Under the pieces are notes generated by a model. It was given only the letters and a program-made list of their open reading frames with translations, searched no databases and had not been told where the DNA came from. Positions 35,175 to 45,202 of a stretch of 64,000 nucleotides of DNA are shown here, in pieces. The translations under genes were made by a program, and so were the position numbers. This stretch comes from an uncultured Lachnospiraceae bacterium. Its GTDB lineage: Bacteria; Bacillota; Clostridia; Lachnospirales; Lachnospiraceae. The stretch lies in assembly GCA_947630295.1 (NCBI GenBank), contig CANRGZ010000001.1:1-64000 (forward strand). Reading direction: 5' to 3'. Every line of letters begins with the position of its first letter. The stretch's first letter is position 1.

Positions 35175-38100
35175 ATGGAAGCATTGACATCCCCCTTTAC
35201 ACAGCTGGTGGAAATGCAGGAGGTGCGCCGCGGTTTAAAACAAAATCGCGGCTTAAAGTCTGTGTCCGGCTGTGTGGATTCGCAAAAACTGCACTGGATT
35301 TACGGCTGCAGCGAAGATTTTAAAAGGAAGCTGATCCTTACCTTCAGCGACCAGAGAGCGAAAGATCTGTATGAGGAATACCGGTTTTACGATCACAGGG
35401 CGCTTTTGTATCCGGCCCGGGATCTGCTTTTTTACCAGGCGGATGTACACGGCAATCTGCTGACCAGACAGCGCCTGCAGGTGGTCAGACGTCTGCTGCA
35501 GGATGAGGACGCAACGGTGGTCACCAGTTTTGCAGCGCTGATGGACCGCGTCATTCCGCTGGAAATATACAGAAAAAATGTGATTCACATCGATATGGAT
35601 CACGGGCCGGCCTTTGACGGTATTGCGCAGCAGCTGGCGGATCTGGGGTATGAACGGACCGGGCTGGTAGAACAGGAAGGGCAGTTCTGCATCCGCGGCA
35701 ATATTGTAGACGTGTTTTCCCTGGTGGAAGCAGCACCGTACCGGATCGAATTTTGGGGAGACGAGATCGATTCTATTCGTTCTTTTGATCCGGCGACGCA
35801 GCGCACCATCGAAAATCTGACGGAAATCGACATTTTTCCTGCGACGGAGCTTTTGATCGGGCAAAAACAGCTGCAGGCGGGCGCAGAACGGATGGAAGCC
35901 GAAGAAAAACGGCAGAGTGCAAAACTGCGGAAAGAGGGCCGGATCAAAGAGGCCGCCTATCTGCGGGAGAAAATCAAAGAACAGAGTCAGAGTCTGCAAA
36001 CCCGGGGAAACTTTGGGGGAATGGAAGGCTTCATTGCGTATTTTTTTGATGAAAAGCTGGGCTTTTCCGATTATTTTCTTCCGGAGGATACGCTGGTGCT
36101 GATCGACGAGCCCATGCGGGCATACGAGCAGGGCAGGGGTGTGGAACTGGAATTTACCGAAAGCGTCAAAAACCGGCTGCTGGCCGGAGAAATGCTGCCC
36201 GGGCAGGCGGATCTGGTTTTCGGCGCCAAAGAAACGGCGGCGCGCCTGATGCGTTTTTCCTGCGTAGGGCTTTCTGCCATTGATAATGTAAAATCGCCTT
36301 TTGCGGTGCAGACCCGCAGCTTCATCAACGCGGTTTCCATTGCGCCCTATCACAACGACTTTCTGCAGCTGATCAGGGATCTGAAACGGTATCGGAAAGA
36401 GGAATATGCTGTGCTGCTGGTGTCGTCTTCGGAGCAGAGAGCCAGGCGGCTGGCCGCGGAACTCTTTGACGAAGGACTGTCTGCGGCCTACAGCGGCAGT
36501 CTGGACCGGGCGGTTCGCCCGGGAGAAATCATGACCGTAAAAGGAGGAATCCGGAAAGGATTTTCCTATCCGCTGATCCATTTTGCAGTGATCTGCGAAG
36601 CGGACATTTTCACCAAAAACAAACAGAAACGAAAACCCAAAAAGGAATTTTCCGGGAAGGGGCTTTCTGATTTTAATGAACTGAAAACCGGGGATTATGT
36701 CATCCACGAAAGTCACGGCGTCGGCATTTACCGGGGCTTAAAAACCATGACGGTGGACGGCGTGGAAAAAGAATATCTGCAGGTGGAGTTCGCAGGGGGC
36801 AGCTGTTTGTACGTGCTGGCGACCCAGCTGGAGAAAATTCAGAAATACAGCGGCGGCGAAGGCAGAAAGCCGAAGCTGAACAAGCTGGGCAGCCCGGAGT
36901 GGAATAAGACAAAGACAAGAGTCAAAACGGCGGTGGAGGCGCTGGCAAAAGATCTGGTGGAGCTCTACGCCATCCGTATGAGCCGCAAGGGCTATGCATA
37001 CGGGAAGGATACCGTATGGCAGACGGAGTTTGAAGAAATGTTTCCCTTTGAAGAAACCGGCGACCAGCTGCGGGCCATTGCCGCCACCAAACGGGATATG
37101 GAAAGCGACCATATCATGGACCGGATTATCTGCGGCGACGTGGGATTCGGCAAGACGGAAATCGCGCTGCGCGCTGCCTTCAAGGCTGTACAGGAAAACA
37201 AGCAGGTGGCCGTGCTGGTGCCCACCACGATCCTGGCGCAGCAGCATTATCAGACCTTTTCCCAGCGGATGAAGGATTTTCCGGTCTCCGTAAAGATGCT
37301 GAGCCGTTTCCAGACCCGGCCCCAGCAGGAACAAATCGTTAAAGAACTGGCCCAGGGAGGCGCGGATATTGTCATCGGAACCCACCGGATCTTGTCGGAG
37401 GACGTTTCCTTCCGGGATCTGGGACTGCTGGTCATCGATGAGGAACAGCGCTTCGGCGTCCGTCATAAGGAAAGAATCAAGAAGCTGAAAAATGAGGTGG
37501 ACGTACTTACATTAAGTGCCACACCCATTCCCCGGACCCTGCATATGGGGCTTTCCGGCATCCGGGATATGAGCGTGCTGGAGGAGCCGCCGCAGGACCG
37601 GATGGCGATCCAGACCTACGTCTGCGAATTTCGGGAAGAACTGGTCCGGGAGGCGATCCACCGGGAGATCGGCCGGGGCGGACAGGTGTATTATGTGTTC
37701 AACCGCGTTGCGGGGATCGATGATATTACGGCAAAGATCATGGAACTGGTGCCGGAGGCAAACGTGGCTTTTGCCCACGGGCAGATGCCTGAACGGCAGC
37801 TGGAATCCATTATGTACCGTTTTATCAACGGAGAAATCGATGTGCTGGTCTCCACCACCATCATTGAGACCGGTCTGGACATTCCGAATGTGAATACCAT
37901 CATCATTCACGATGCGGACCGTTTCGGTTTGTCCCAGCTGTACCAGCTGAAAGGGCGGGTGGGCCGCTCCAACCGGACGGCCTATGCCTTCCTGCTGTAC
38001 CAGCGGGATAAAATACTGAAGGAGGAGGCCGAAAAACGGCTGTCTGCCATCCGGGAATTTACGGCGCTGGGTTCGGGCGTCCGGATTGCCATGAAGGATC

Positions 38101-38693
38101 TGGAGATCCGGGGCGCCGGCAACGTGCTGGGTACCAGCCAGCACGGCCATGTGGAAGCTGTGGGGTATGACCTGTATGTCCGGATGCTGCAGAAAGCGAT
38201 TCAGCAGGAACGGGGACTGCCGGTGAAGGAGGAAGCGGATACGGTGGTGGATATCCCTATCAACGCACTGATTCCGTCGGCCTACGTACCAAATGAATTT
38301 GTCAAGCTGGATCTCTACAAACGGATCGCCGGTTTGAAGGATGAAGAAGAATGCGACGATATGCTGGATGAACTGACGGATCGTTTCGGAACGCCGCCGG
38401 AGGAAGTGCTGAATCTGCTGCTGGTGTCCAGAATCAAGGCGCTGTGCAGAAAGCTGGATATCACGGAAATCAGCGGGAATCAGAAACGTATTCTGCTGTA
38501 TATGGATCCGGAGGCGCATATCAAAGTCGAGAATATCCCGGCGATGCTGCAGGCGTACCGGGGACGGATCCTGTTCCGGGCGGACGTGCGGCCTTATTTC
38601 AATATCGCGCTGGAAAAAAAGCGGGAAAAGGACTGGAAAAAAAGTTTTCTGGAGATTCTGTCTGCCATGGCAAAATATCTGCAGGAAGCATAA
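35175..38693 (+). CDS. mfd: Mfd, transcription-repair coupling factor
   Basis: This 1172-residue DNA translocase has an N-terminal UvrB-homology region, an RNA-polymerase-interaction domain (about 500-570, [20 protein letters not shown]) and a RecG-like motor with [31 protein letters not shown] and [14 protein letters not shown], followed by the TRCF C-terminal domain. It removes stalled RNA polymerase and recruits UvrA. Length is typical. Confidence 0.97.
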   Translation: MEALTSPFTQLVEMQEVRRGLKQNRGLKSVSGCVDSQKLHWIYGCSEDFKRKLILTFSDQRAKDLYEEYRFYDHRALLYPARDLLFYQADVHGNLLTRQRLQVVRRLLQDEDATVVTSFAALMDRVIPLEIYRKNVIHIDMDHGPAFDGIAQQLADLGYERTGLVEQEGQFCIRGNIVDVFSLVEAAPYRIEFWGDEIDSIRSFDPATQRTIENLTEIDIFPATELLIGQKQLQAGAERMEAEEKRQSAKLRKEGRIKEAAYLREKIKEQSQSLQTRGNFGGMEGFIAYFFDEKLGFSDYFLPEDTLVLIDEPMRAYEQGRGVELEFTESVKNRLLAGEMLPGQADLVFGAKETAARLMRFSCVGLSAIDNVKSPFAVQTRSFINAVSIAPYHNDFLQLIRDLKRYRKEEYAVLLVSSSEQRARRLAAELFDEGLSAAYSGSLDRAVRPGEIMTVKGGIRKGFSYPLIHFAVICEADIFTKNKQKRKPKKEFSGKGLSDFNELKTGDYVIHESHGVGIYRGLKTMTVDGVEKEYLQVEFAGGSCLYVLATQLEKIQKYSGGEGRKPKLNKLGSPEWNKTKTRVKTAVEALAKDLVELYAIRMSRKGYAYGKDTVWQTEFEEMFPFEETGDQLRAIAATKRDMESDHIMDRIICGDVGFGKTEIALRAAFKAVQENKQVAVLVPTTILAQQHYQTFSQRMKDFPVSVKMLSRFQTRPQQEQIVKELAQGGADIVIGTHRILSEDVSFRDLGLLVIDEEQRFGVRHKERIKKLKNEVDVLTLSATPIPRTLHMGLSGIRDMSVLEEPPQDRMAIQTYVCEFREELVREAIHREIGRGGQVYYVFNRVAGIDDITAKIMELVPEANVAFAHGQMPERQLESIMYRFINGEIDVLVSTTIIETGLDIPNVNTIIIHDADRFGLSQLYQLKGRVGRSNRTAYAFLLYQRDKILKEEAEKRLSAIREFTALGSGVRIAMKDLEIRGAGNVLGTSQHGHVEAVGYDLYVRMLQKAIQQERGLPVKEEADTVVDIPINALIPSAYVPNEFVKLDLYKRIAGLKDEEECDDMLDELTDRFGTPPEEVLNLLLVSRIKALCRKLDITEISGNQKRILLYMDPEAHIKVENIPAMLQAYRGRILFRADVRPYFNIALEKKREKDWKKSFLEILSAMAKYLQEA

Positions 38694-38699
38694 AAGGAC

Positions 38700-38728
38700 T
38701 TGCGAAGACGGCGCAAAACCATTATACT
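38700..38728 (+). promoter_or_regulatory. Promoter of the foldase gene
   Basis: TTGCGA, a 17-nt spacer and TATACT lie just after mfd and 44 nt before the foldase ATG. Confidence 0.6.
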
Positions 38729-38772
38729 GTTATGAGTAAAATTTTCAGGACATTTCAGGAGGTCAGTATCAG

Positions 38773-39807
38773 ATGAAAAAGCGTGCGATAGCGCTGCTGG
38801 CAGTGCTGACGGTGCTGCTGACATTATGCGCGGGATGTACAAAGAAAACAGGCGCCGAGAAGCTGGATTTTGAATCGGTGGTATTGAACGTCGGAGATCA
38901 TGACATTACGCTCAGAGAAGCATACTTTATAATGAAATGGCGTCAGGCACAGTATCAGACCATGGCGTCTTCCCTTTACGGAGATGATTGGTACAACCAG
39001 GATGTAACGGGTACCGGAACCTTTATTGATTATATCAAGGGTTCGGTGATCGATGAACTGGAAACCATGTACATTCTGGCGGACAATGCCGATACCTACG
39101 GCGTTTCTCTGGAGGATGCGGATAAAGAAGCCATTGAAACCACGGTAAAGGCATTTATGGATGCCAATACGGAGGAAGCGCAAAATGCCATGGGCGCAAC
39201 AGAGGATATTGTCCGGAAGGTCATGACCAATTACAGAATCTACAATCTCGTGTACAGTGCGATGCTGCAGGATGTGGATACTTCGGTCACTATGGAGGAA
39301 GCGGCACAGAAGACCTTTGAGTATGTATATCAGCCGCTGACGGAAACGGACGAGGACGGTGATACCGTGGATATGCCGGCAGAACAGCAGAATACCTACC
39401 GTGCCACCTTTGAGGCCATCAAAAATGCAAAAACCGGAGATACCAGTTTTGAAGACGCCGCGAAAGAGTATGGCTTCTCGGTATCTTCACATTCTTTCGG
39501 ATCACAGGACGACGGCGATTTTGCAGACATCGACGCACAGGCGGATGCACTGGAGGTTGGAGAGGTTTCGGATCCGATTCCGGTGGAAGGCGGTCTGTTC
39601 CTGCTCTGCAAGGTTTCCGATTATGATGAGGAAGCGACGCAAAATGCCCGCCAGACCATTGCCGATGAAAAACTGGCGGAAGCCTTTGAAACGGCCTATG
39701 AAGCACTGAAAAAAGACGTAGACATCGAACTGGATGAGGATCTGTGGGCCACCGCAAACTTTGACCGGACGGTCGAGGCTTACAGAGAAGAAGCCAATCA
39801 GAATTAA
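38773..39807 (+). CDS. Lipoprotein peptidyl-prolyl isomerase / PrsA-SurA-like foldase
   Basis: This 344-residue exported lipoprotein has a signal peptide MKKRAIALLAVLTVLLTLC and lipobox cysteine in CAGC near residue 22. An N-terminal SurA-like helical domain precedes a parvulin-like region (about 190-290) with EYVYQPLTE and ALEVGEVSDPIPVEGGLFLL. It should help fold exported proteins at the outer face of the membrane. The parvulin domain is divergent, so isomerase activity is uncertain. Confidence 0.8.
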   Translation: MKKRAIALLAVLTVLLTLCAGCTKKTGAEKLDFESVVLNVGDHDITLREAYFIMKWRQAQYQTMASSLYGDDWYNQDVTGTGTFIDYIKGSVIDELETMYILADNADTYGVSLEDADKEAIETTVKAFMDANTEEAQNAMGATEDIVRKVMTNYRIYNLVYSAMLQDVDTSVTMEEAAQKTFEYVYQPLTETDEDGDTVDMPAEQQNTYRATFEAIKNAKTGDTSFEDAAKEYGFSVSSHSFGSQDDGDFADIDAQADALEVGEVSDPIPVEGGLFLLCKVSDYDEEATQNARQTIADEKLAEAFETAYEALKKDVDIELDEDLWATANFDRTVEAYREEANQN

Positions 39808-39856
39808 ATATAATCAAACGCTGTGGTGTTTGGACAACCGCAGAAAGCAGGATGAG

Positions 39857-39903
39857 AAAAGGCGTTCACAGTTTCCCTTATCGGGAATCCATGAACGCCT
39901 TTT
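39857..39903. terminator. Bidirectional terminator
   Basis: AAAAGGCGTTCA pairs perfectly with TGAACGCCTTTT over 12 bp, and an inner TTCCC/GGGAA hairpin sits in the loop. It separates the convergent foldase and prs genes. Confidence 0.85.
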
Positions 39904-39936
39904 GCTGTGGTTCTTTTACAGTGACAAAGGAAGAAA

Positions 39937-41109
39937 TTACTTTTCCTGATATTTCTGCAGAAGGTTCTGAATCCGTTCCGTGGGATCCAGATATTCGCTG
40001 ATGGATTCGTCGTGGTTCAGCGCATCGATCAGCAGAGCAATGTATTTGCTCATGTCGCATTCAATAAAGTATTTTTTGCTGTATATTTCAGGAGGCAGAT
40101 AAGTCAGGTTTGTGGTGATAATATTGGTGATCACACCGTTTTCATAAGCTTCGTCAAATTTCTCAAAGCCCTTTGTAAAGATGCCGAAGGTCGCTGCGAC
40201 AAAGACGCGGTTGGCGCCGCGTTTCTTGATTTCGGTGGCGACTTCGATCATACTCTCGCCGGAGCAGATCATGTCATCCAGAATGATAATATCTTTTCCT
40301 TCCACATTGGGGCCCAGATATTCATGACTGACAATGGGGTTGCGGCCGTCGATCACAACGGAGTAATCGCGGCGTTTGTAGAAAATACCCATATCGAGGC
40401 CCAGTACGTTGGCCATATAAATGGCACGGTTGGTACCGCCTTCATCCGGGCTCAGCACCAGCATATGTTCGCTGTCCACCTGCAGATCCGGACGGCGGCG
40501 CAGCAGATATTTGATAAACTGGTAAGCGGCGTTGGCGCTGTCAAATCCTTTCAGAGGGATTGCGTTCTGTACGCGGATGTCATGGGCATCAAAGGTAATG
40601 ATATTGTCAACGCCCATGGCCACCAGTTCCTGCAGCGCGGTGGCGCAGTCAAGGGATTCTCTTGCCGAACGCTTATGCTGACGGCTTTCATAAAGGAACG
40701 GCATAATCACGTTGATTCTCCGGGCCTTTCCGCCGATGGCTGCAATCACACGCTTCAGATCCTGAAAATGGTCATCCGGCGACATGTGATTTTCGATCCC
40801 GCGGAGAGAGTAGGTAATCGAGTGGTTCAAAACGTCTACCATGATAAAAATGTCGTCGCCCCGGACAGAAGAACGGATAAATCCCTTGCCTTCCCCCGAA
40901 CCGAAGCGGGGTGTGGCGACATCCATGATATAAGAGTCTCTGCTGTACCCGGCGAGTACCAGGGAAGTTTCGCTGGCGCCGCGTTCGGAACGCCATTTGG
41001 AAAGATAGGAGTTGACCTTCTCTCCCAGTTCCGCACAGCTTTGCAGCGGAATCAGTCCCAGGGGACCCACCGGCATTCTGTCCAGAATCTTACCGTCAGA
41101 TGATTTCAT
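39937..41109 (-). CDS. prs: Ribose-phosphate pyrophosphokinase (long form)
   Basis: This 390-residue enzyme makes PRPP from ribose 5-phosphate and ATP. It has a PRPP loop IILDDMICSGESM, a pyrophosphate region with SPDEGGTNRAIYMA, and FLYESRQHKRSARE. It is about 75 residues longer than usual Prs, and the PRPP loop differs from the standard DDMIDTG form. It may be a second, divergent Prs; which role is primary cannot be told. A GGAGG site lies before it. It follows the helicase-loader gene by 19 nt. Confidence 0.88.
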   Translation of the reverse strand: MKSSDGKILDRMPVGPLGLIPLQSCAELGEKVNSYLSKWRSERGASETSLVLAGYSRDSYIMDVATPRFGSGEGKGFIRSSVRGDDIFIMVDVLNHSITYSLRGIENHMSPDDHFQDLKRVIAAIGGKARRINVIMPFLYESRQHKRSARESLDCATALQELVAMGVDNIITFDAHDIRVQNAIPLKGFDSANAAYQFIKYLLRRRPDLQVDSEHMLVLSPDEGGTNRAIYMANVLGLDMGIFYKRRDYSVVIDGRNPIVSHEYLGPNVEGKDIIILDDMICSGESMIEVATEIKKRGANRVFVAATFGIFTKGFEKFDEAYENGVITNIITTNLTYLPPEIYSKKYFIECDMSKYIALLIDALNHDESISEYLDPTERIQNLLQKYQEK

Positions 41110-41128
41110 GTAATATGTCCTCCTTCAT

Positions 41129-42136
41129 TTATCTTTTACCGGTACCGGTATGTATGGTTTTTGTTTTTATCAGAAGCCGTATGTCGTCGCCGTCCAGATG
41201 CAGGAAGCTGTAATCTGCGATCAGCCTGGAAAAAACCCGGTCCTGGTACTGCGCTTTGAGTTCCGCAGGCCCCAGATTGGTGGTAAAAACCGTGGATTTT
41301 CCGTGCAGGCGGCGGTATTCGATGCATTCACACAGACTGCTGACGACAAAACTGTTCAAAAGCTCGGCGCCCAGGTCATCCACAATCAGGCAGTCGCAGG
41401 CAGAGAATCCTGCGGCACTGCCGTCATCCTCTTTGCTGCGAAAATGATCGTCGGCCAGCGCTTTGAAAAAGGCCGGCGCATCCAGATGGACCACCGAGTG
41501 AATGGTATCGATGAGATATTTGGCAATACTGTTTGCAAGAAAAGTTTTTCCGACGCCCGTAGGACCGTAGAGAATCAGATTTCCATGTTTCTGATCCAGT
41601 TCCGCCGCAAACCGCCGGCAGGCCAGGAACGCTTCCTTTGCCTGCTGCCGCATGTTTTTTCCGGAAACCGGATCGATCCGGGTATCGGAATAATAATCCA
41701 GTGAAAAGGTTTTGAAGTTTTCTCTTTTGTAGATGTCCTGCCGGGCGCTCTGATCGTAGAGCAGCGCCACCGCCGCTTTGCGGAAGCAGGAACAGGGGGT
41801 TACATCGTCAATGTAACCGGTGTCGTGACATTTGGGACAGCTACAGGGCGTGTCCAGATAGTCGGCCGGATACCCGTGCTGTACCAAAACGAAGGATTTT
41901 TGTTCATCAATATGGCGCAGCGCCTCGGAAAGCGCCTCTGATGCGCCGGACGCACCATGCAGCATCTGTTCGCCGTAACGCAGCGTGACGGCCGATTCCT
42001 CCTGTGCAAGTGCGGCAAAGGCAGGAATGGTTTTGCAGATTTCTTCATAGCGCCGGTCGGCGATCCGTTTATTCGCAAACTGTTTCCTGTTGTAGTCGCG
42101 CATAATGGCGTCATACTGATAATTTGCAAGTGACAT
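41129..42136 (-). CDS. DnaI/DnaC-type replicative helicase loader
   Basis: This 335-residue AAA+ protein has an N-terminal zinc-binding CSCPKCHDTGYI...CSC (about residues 97-116), Walker A GPTGVGKT and Walker B CLIVDDLGAE. It should load the replicative helicase. It sits directly downstream of a DnaD-domain gene, so primosome function is likely. An IstB-like transposition helper is unlikely because no transposase is near. Confidence 0.87.
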   Translation of the reverse strand: MSLANYQYDAIMRDYNRKQFANKRIADRRYEEICKTIPAFAALAQEESAVTLRYGEQMLHGASGASEALSEALRHIDEQKSFVLVQHGYPADYLDTPCSCPKCHDTGYIDDVTPCSCFRKAAVALLYDQSARQDIYKRENFKTFSLDYYSDTRIDPVSGKNMRQQAKEAFLACRRFAAELDQKHGNLILYGPTGVGKTFLANSIAKYLIDTIHSVVHLDAPAFFKALADDHFRSKEDDGSAAGFSACDCLIVDDLGAELLNSFVVSSLCECIEYRRLHGKSTVFTTNLGPAELKAQYQDRVFSRLIADYSFLHLDGDDIRLLIKTKTIHTGTGKR

Positions 42137-42188
42137 GATAATTTCCTCTCTGCAGATCAGCTGCCGGTGCCTGGATGCACATCCTGCG

Positions 42189-43238
42189 TCATGACATACT
42201 GCTGCCGGATGAAATCAGTTGTTTCTCCAGTTCTTCCATATCGTAATTCCGGGAAGAACGAAGCGAGGTTCTGCGTTTTGCGGTTTTTCCGGTTTCGGAT
42301 ATCCGCTGCTGGTGTTTTTCATCCAGCAGCGCCACGTCCTTCATGGACTGCACGCCGCCGGAGTACCAGTTCTTCAGAATGGAATCCGCATAGGCAAACT
42401 CCGGTTTGCCGGTGGCGCGGATGGTTCGCTTGCAGGCTTCCAGAATCAGCTCCTCCGAAAGACGGTAGGAGGAGATCCACTTGTCCACAAAGGCACGTTC
42501 TTCTTCTACCAGCGAACGATTGGAGATACCGAAGGTTTTGATCACACCATAATAGATGCAGCTGTTTAAGGAAGTCATGGACTTCGCTTCCGCAACGGTG
42601 GAAATGCCTTTTTTCTTCCATTCAATGGCAACGGCTTCCGCGTAGCGCATACTTCGTTTGCCGCGGGCCGTGCAGTATTCGATCAGATAATCGATCATTT
42701 CACTGTCAAAACCCAGCTGGTCATAAATGAAAATCAGAGATTCCAGCTGGGAGGGTCCCAGAAGCCGTTTGAAGTAAGTCTGGGTGACAAAGGAGGCTTT
42801 TTCAAAATCCTTGTCGTGCAGGAAACGGTCCTTTTCATCGGCCGAGTAGCTTCTGCGTTCATAAAGAACATCCGGAATTTCCGCAGAGGTATCCGCGATG
42901 GTGGCAGCGGTCTCTGCGGTTGCTGCCTGTGCTTCCGAGGTATCAAAGTGATCCAGAAATTCAATAGACTGCAGCTCTTTGCCGTCATAGCGCAGACGAA
43001 TCAGCCCCGCTTTCTCCCAGTACTCCAGTGCTGTCAGAATATAGGATACCGTATGGTCAAAGCGCATGGCAAGTTCTTTGATCGACAGGGAAGAATCTGT
43101 GTGATTGACACAGCGAAGGACAAACAGATAGATCTTTACATACTCTCCGTTTGCCTGCAGCATATATTGATCAATGAACTGATTGGACACCACCGTCGTA
43201 TTCATCTGGTGGTTCATGATGATTTTTAAATTTCCCAT
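42189..43238 (-). CDS. DnaD-domain replication initiation protein
   Basis: This 349-residue protein has an N-terminal winged helix (about 20-85, SLSIKELAMRFDHTVSYIL) and two C-terminal DnaD/DnaB-like regions, the second with FAYADSILKNWYSGGV. It remodels DNA at initiation and brings the helicase loader. ATG 43238 is chosen: the in-frame ATG at 43283 overlaps the -10 box of the promoter and cannot be transcribed as a start. The unit dnaD-dnaI-prs follows. Confidence 0.87.
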   Translation of the reverse strand: MGNLKIIMNHQMNTTVVSNQFIDQYMLQANGEYVKIYLFVLRCVNHTDSSLSIKELAMRFDHTVSYILTALEYWEKAGLIRLRYDGKELQSIEFLDHFDTSEAQAATAETAATIADTSAEIPDVLYERRSYSADEKDRFLHDKDFEKASFVTQTYFKRLLGPSQLESLIFIYDQLGFDSEMIDYLIEYCTARGKRSMRYAEAVAIEWKKKGISTVAEAKSMTSLNSCIYYGVIKTFGISNRSLVEEERAFVDKWISSYRLSEELILEACKRTIRATGKPEFAYADSILKNWYSGGVQSMKDVALLDEKHQQRISETGKTAKRRTSLRSSRNYDMEELEKQLISSGSSMS

Positions 43239-43281
43239 AATACGCTCCCCACACCGGTAACAGATTTCCTTCGAGAGACCC

Positions 43282-43309
43282 ATTATAGCATGAAAAAATC
43301 AAAAAGCAA
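43282..43309 (-). promoter_or_regulatory. Promoter of the dnaD operon
   Basis: On the minus strand, TTGCTT (43309-43304), a 16-nt spacer and an extended TGCTATAAT (-10 at 43287-43282) form a good SigA promoter 44 nt before the chosen dnaD start. Confidence 0.75.
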
Positions 43310-43345
43310 ATACCGCAGCGCCGTCAAAACCGGTGATGCAGCGAA

Positions 43346-43520
43346 TGTGGAAAATGTGGAAAACGCAGGCAAACCGCTATGGAAGCATTTTCAAAAAGTA
43401 ATAAAATTGTCGGAAAAACCGGCAATTTGGAAAATGAAAGCAGCGGAAATCACGGAGGGGAAAATATCCACATTTTATGACAAAAAAAGCGGTGAAGAAA
43501 TCTGTGGAAAATGTGGAAAA
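43346..43520. promoter_or_regulatory. Cluster of DnaA-box-like 9-mers between murC and dnaD
   Basis: TGTGGAAAA (TTTTCCACA on the other strand, which fits the relaxed DnaA consensus TTWTNCACA) occurs four times as two tandem pairs without spacer, at 43346-43354, 43355-43363, 43503-43511 and 43512-43520. A fifth, ATATCCACA, is at 43464-43472 in the opposite sense, with one mismatch. The cluster lies upstream of the dnaD promoter and stops exactly at the murC stop. Confidence 0.6.
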
Positions 43521-44900
43521 CTATTTTCCGAGAAGATGTTCTCCAATATTTACCACGTCTCCTGCCCCCATAGTTATTAACATGTCGCCGTGGATAGAAT
43601 TTTCCAATAAAAATTTTTCGACATCGGAAAATGATGAAAAATATTTGCAGGTTGTACCCAGTGCCTGGATGGCTGCCTGCAGATCTTTTGAGGAAATCCC
43701 GGTGGTATTGATTTCCCGGGCGGCATAGATATCCGTCAGCACCACAAGATCCGCTTTGCCAAGGGCCGCTGCGAAGTCCTTCAGAAAGGCCTTGGTCCTT
43801 GTGTAAGTGTGGGGCTGGAATACAACCACCAGCCGGTCAGGATGGAGTTTCCGTGCTGTGGCAATCGTGGAGGCAATCTCCGTGGGATGGTGGGCATAGT
43901 CGTCGTAAATGGAAATACCCCCCAGTTCCCCTTTGCGTTCAAAGCGGCGGTGGGTTCCGCAGAAAGCCGCAAGGGCGTCCCGGATGCAGTCGAAAGGAAT
44001 GTCAAGGGCGCAGGCTGCCGCAACGGCCGCTAAGGAATTGAGCAGATTGTGTTCTCCCGGAACCCGCAGGGAAATCCTGCCCGCAAAAGACTGCGCAATA
44101 TACAGATCATAGGAAGCGCAGCCGCCGGCGTCGTAAACGACGTTCTTTGCCGTATAGGTGTCGTCCGGTGCAAGGCCGAAGGTGACCAAACGGCAGGGCA
44201 GCGCATCGGTTAAGTATTCCGGATGCGGAATGCTGCCGTTTAAGATCAGAAGGCCGTCTGCCGGAAGGTTTTCGGTGAATTTTTTGAAAGAATGGCGGAT
44301 ATCGTCCAGATCCTTAAAGAAATCCAGATGGTCTTCTTCAATATTTAAAATGATTTCAATGGTTGGATAAAAGTTTAAAAAGCTGTTGGTGTATTCGCAG
44401 GCTTCAGTCAGGAACAGTTCGTGACCGCCGATTCTGAGATTGCCGCCGATACTGGGCAGCAGACCGCCGATGCTGACCGTGGGATCCAGTCCTGCCCGGA
44501 CATACAGCTCCGTCAGCATGGAAGTCGTGGTGGTCTTGCCATGGGTACCGGAAACAGCCACGGACTTGTGATAGTTTTTCATCAGCTGTCCCCAGGCTTC
44601 CGCCCGGGTCAGCATCGGGATCTTTCGCGCTGCCGCTTCCGAAAGTTCTTCGTTTTCACTGTGGATGGCCGCGGTATACACGATCAGATCGATATCGTCT
44701 GTGATATTGGCTTTCCGGTGCCCGATGCGGATGTCGGCGCCCAGGGCCTCCAGCTGGTCGGTAAGTTCGGACTGCCGCAGGTCGGATCCGGAAATGGAAA
44801 ATTTCCTGTCAAGCAGGATGTGGGCAAGGGCGCTCATACTGATGCCGCCGATGCCGATAAAATGTATATGGATTGGATGATGAATATCCAGTTGAAACAT
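43521..44900 (-). CDS. murC: MurC, UDP-MurNAc:L-alanine ligase
   Basis: This 459-residue Mur ligase has IHFIGIGGISMSALAHIL, the ATP site SGTHGKTTTTSML, LNIEEDHLDFF, IYDDYAHHPTEI and a C-terminal MGAGDVVNIGE. It adds L-Ala to UDP-MurNAc. ATG 44900 follows AAAGGAG; the longer frame from 45002 starts in promoter sequence. It lies outside the dcw cluster, about 10 kb away, next to the replication-initiation operon. Confidence 0.95.
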   Translation of the reverse strand: MFQLDIHHPIHIHFIGIGGISMSALAHILLDRKFSISGSDLRQSELTDQLEALGADIRIGHRKANITDDIDLIVYTAAIHSENEELSEAAARKIPMLTRAEAWGQLMKNYHKSVAVSGTHGKTTTTSMLTELYVRAGLDPTVSIGGLLPSIGGNLRIGGHELFLTEACEYTNSFLNFYPTIEIILNIEEDHLDFFKDLDDIRHSFKKFTENLPADGLLILNGSIPHPEYLTDALPCRLVTFGLAPDDTYTAKNVVYDAGGCASYDLYIAQSFAGRISLRVPGEHNLLNSLAAVAAACALDIPFDCIRDALAAFCGTHRRFERKGELGGISIYDDYAHHPTEIASTIATARKLHPDRLVVVFQPHTYTRTKAFLKDFAAALGKADLVVLTDIYAAREINTTGISSKDLQAAIQALGTTCKYFSSFSDVEKFLLENSIHGDMLITMGAGDVVNIGEHLLGK

Positions 44901-45202
44901 AAATGCCGCTCCTTTTGCCGCGGCGGATCGAAAGGATACGGGATCGCCGCTTGTTCTTTTTTTCAATTTCAGTATATCATTTTTCCCAAAAAAGAAAAGC
45001 AAAAACTAAGGCTGCAGCCGGCTTTTCCCGGGCTTTTTTCCCGCATTGTCGAAAAATGGGAATAATACACAAAATTTTTTTGAAATCTATCTTTTTTTTA
45101 TAAATATTATTTATTTATTTGGAAAGATATGCTATACTTACGTAAATACAGCGAACGATCGTTACAGCGGACATGCTGTGTAAATAAGGAAGAGGTGAGA
45201 GC
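44901..45202. other. Divergent promoter region between murC and glgC
   Basis: This 302-bp AT-rich region has a minus-strand extended -10 for murC (TATACT, complement of 44971-44976) and a plus-strand extended TGCTATACT (-10 at 45133-45138) for glgC. The glgC leader has a perfect palindrome AACGATCGTT (about 45154-45163) and an ACAGC/GCTGT hairpin. I saw no gene. Confidence 0.65.

Noticed and set aside
35253-36716. Long minus-strand open frame of 487 codons inside mfd
   Set aside because: It is a codon-bias shadow of mfd, which has all expected domains on the other strand; no start signal or homology is apparent. The same applies to the minus-strand frame at 58262-59593 in the MacB-type gene.
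43290-43580. A 96-residue plus-strand frame between dnaD and murC
   Set aside because: It has no ribosome-binding site, its start lies just past the dnaD -10 box, it runs into the murC 3' end, and its composition is low-complexity. The repeats in it are better explained as DnaA-box-like DNA.
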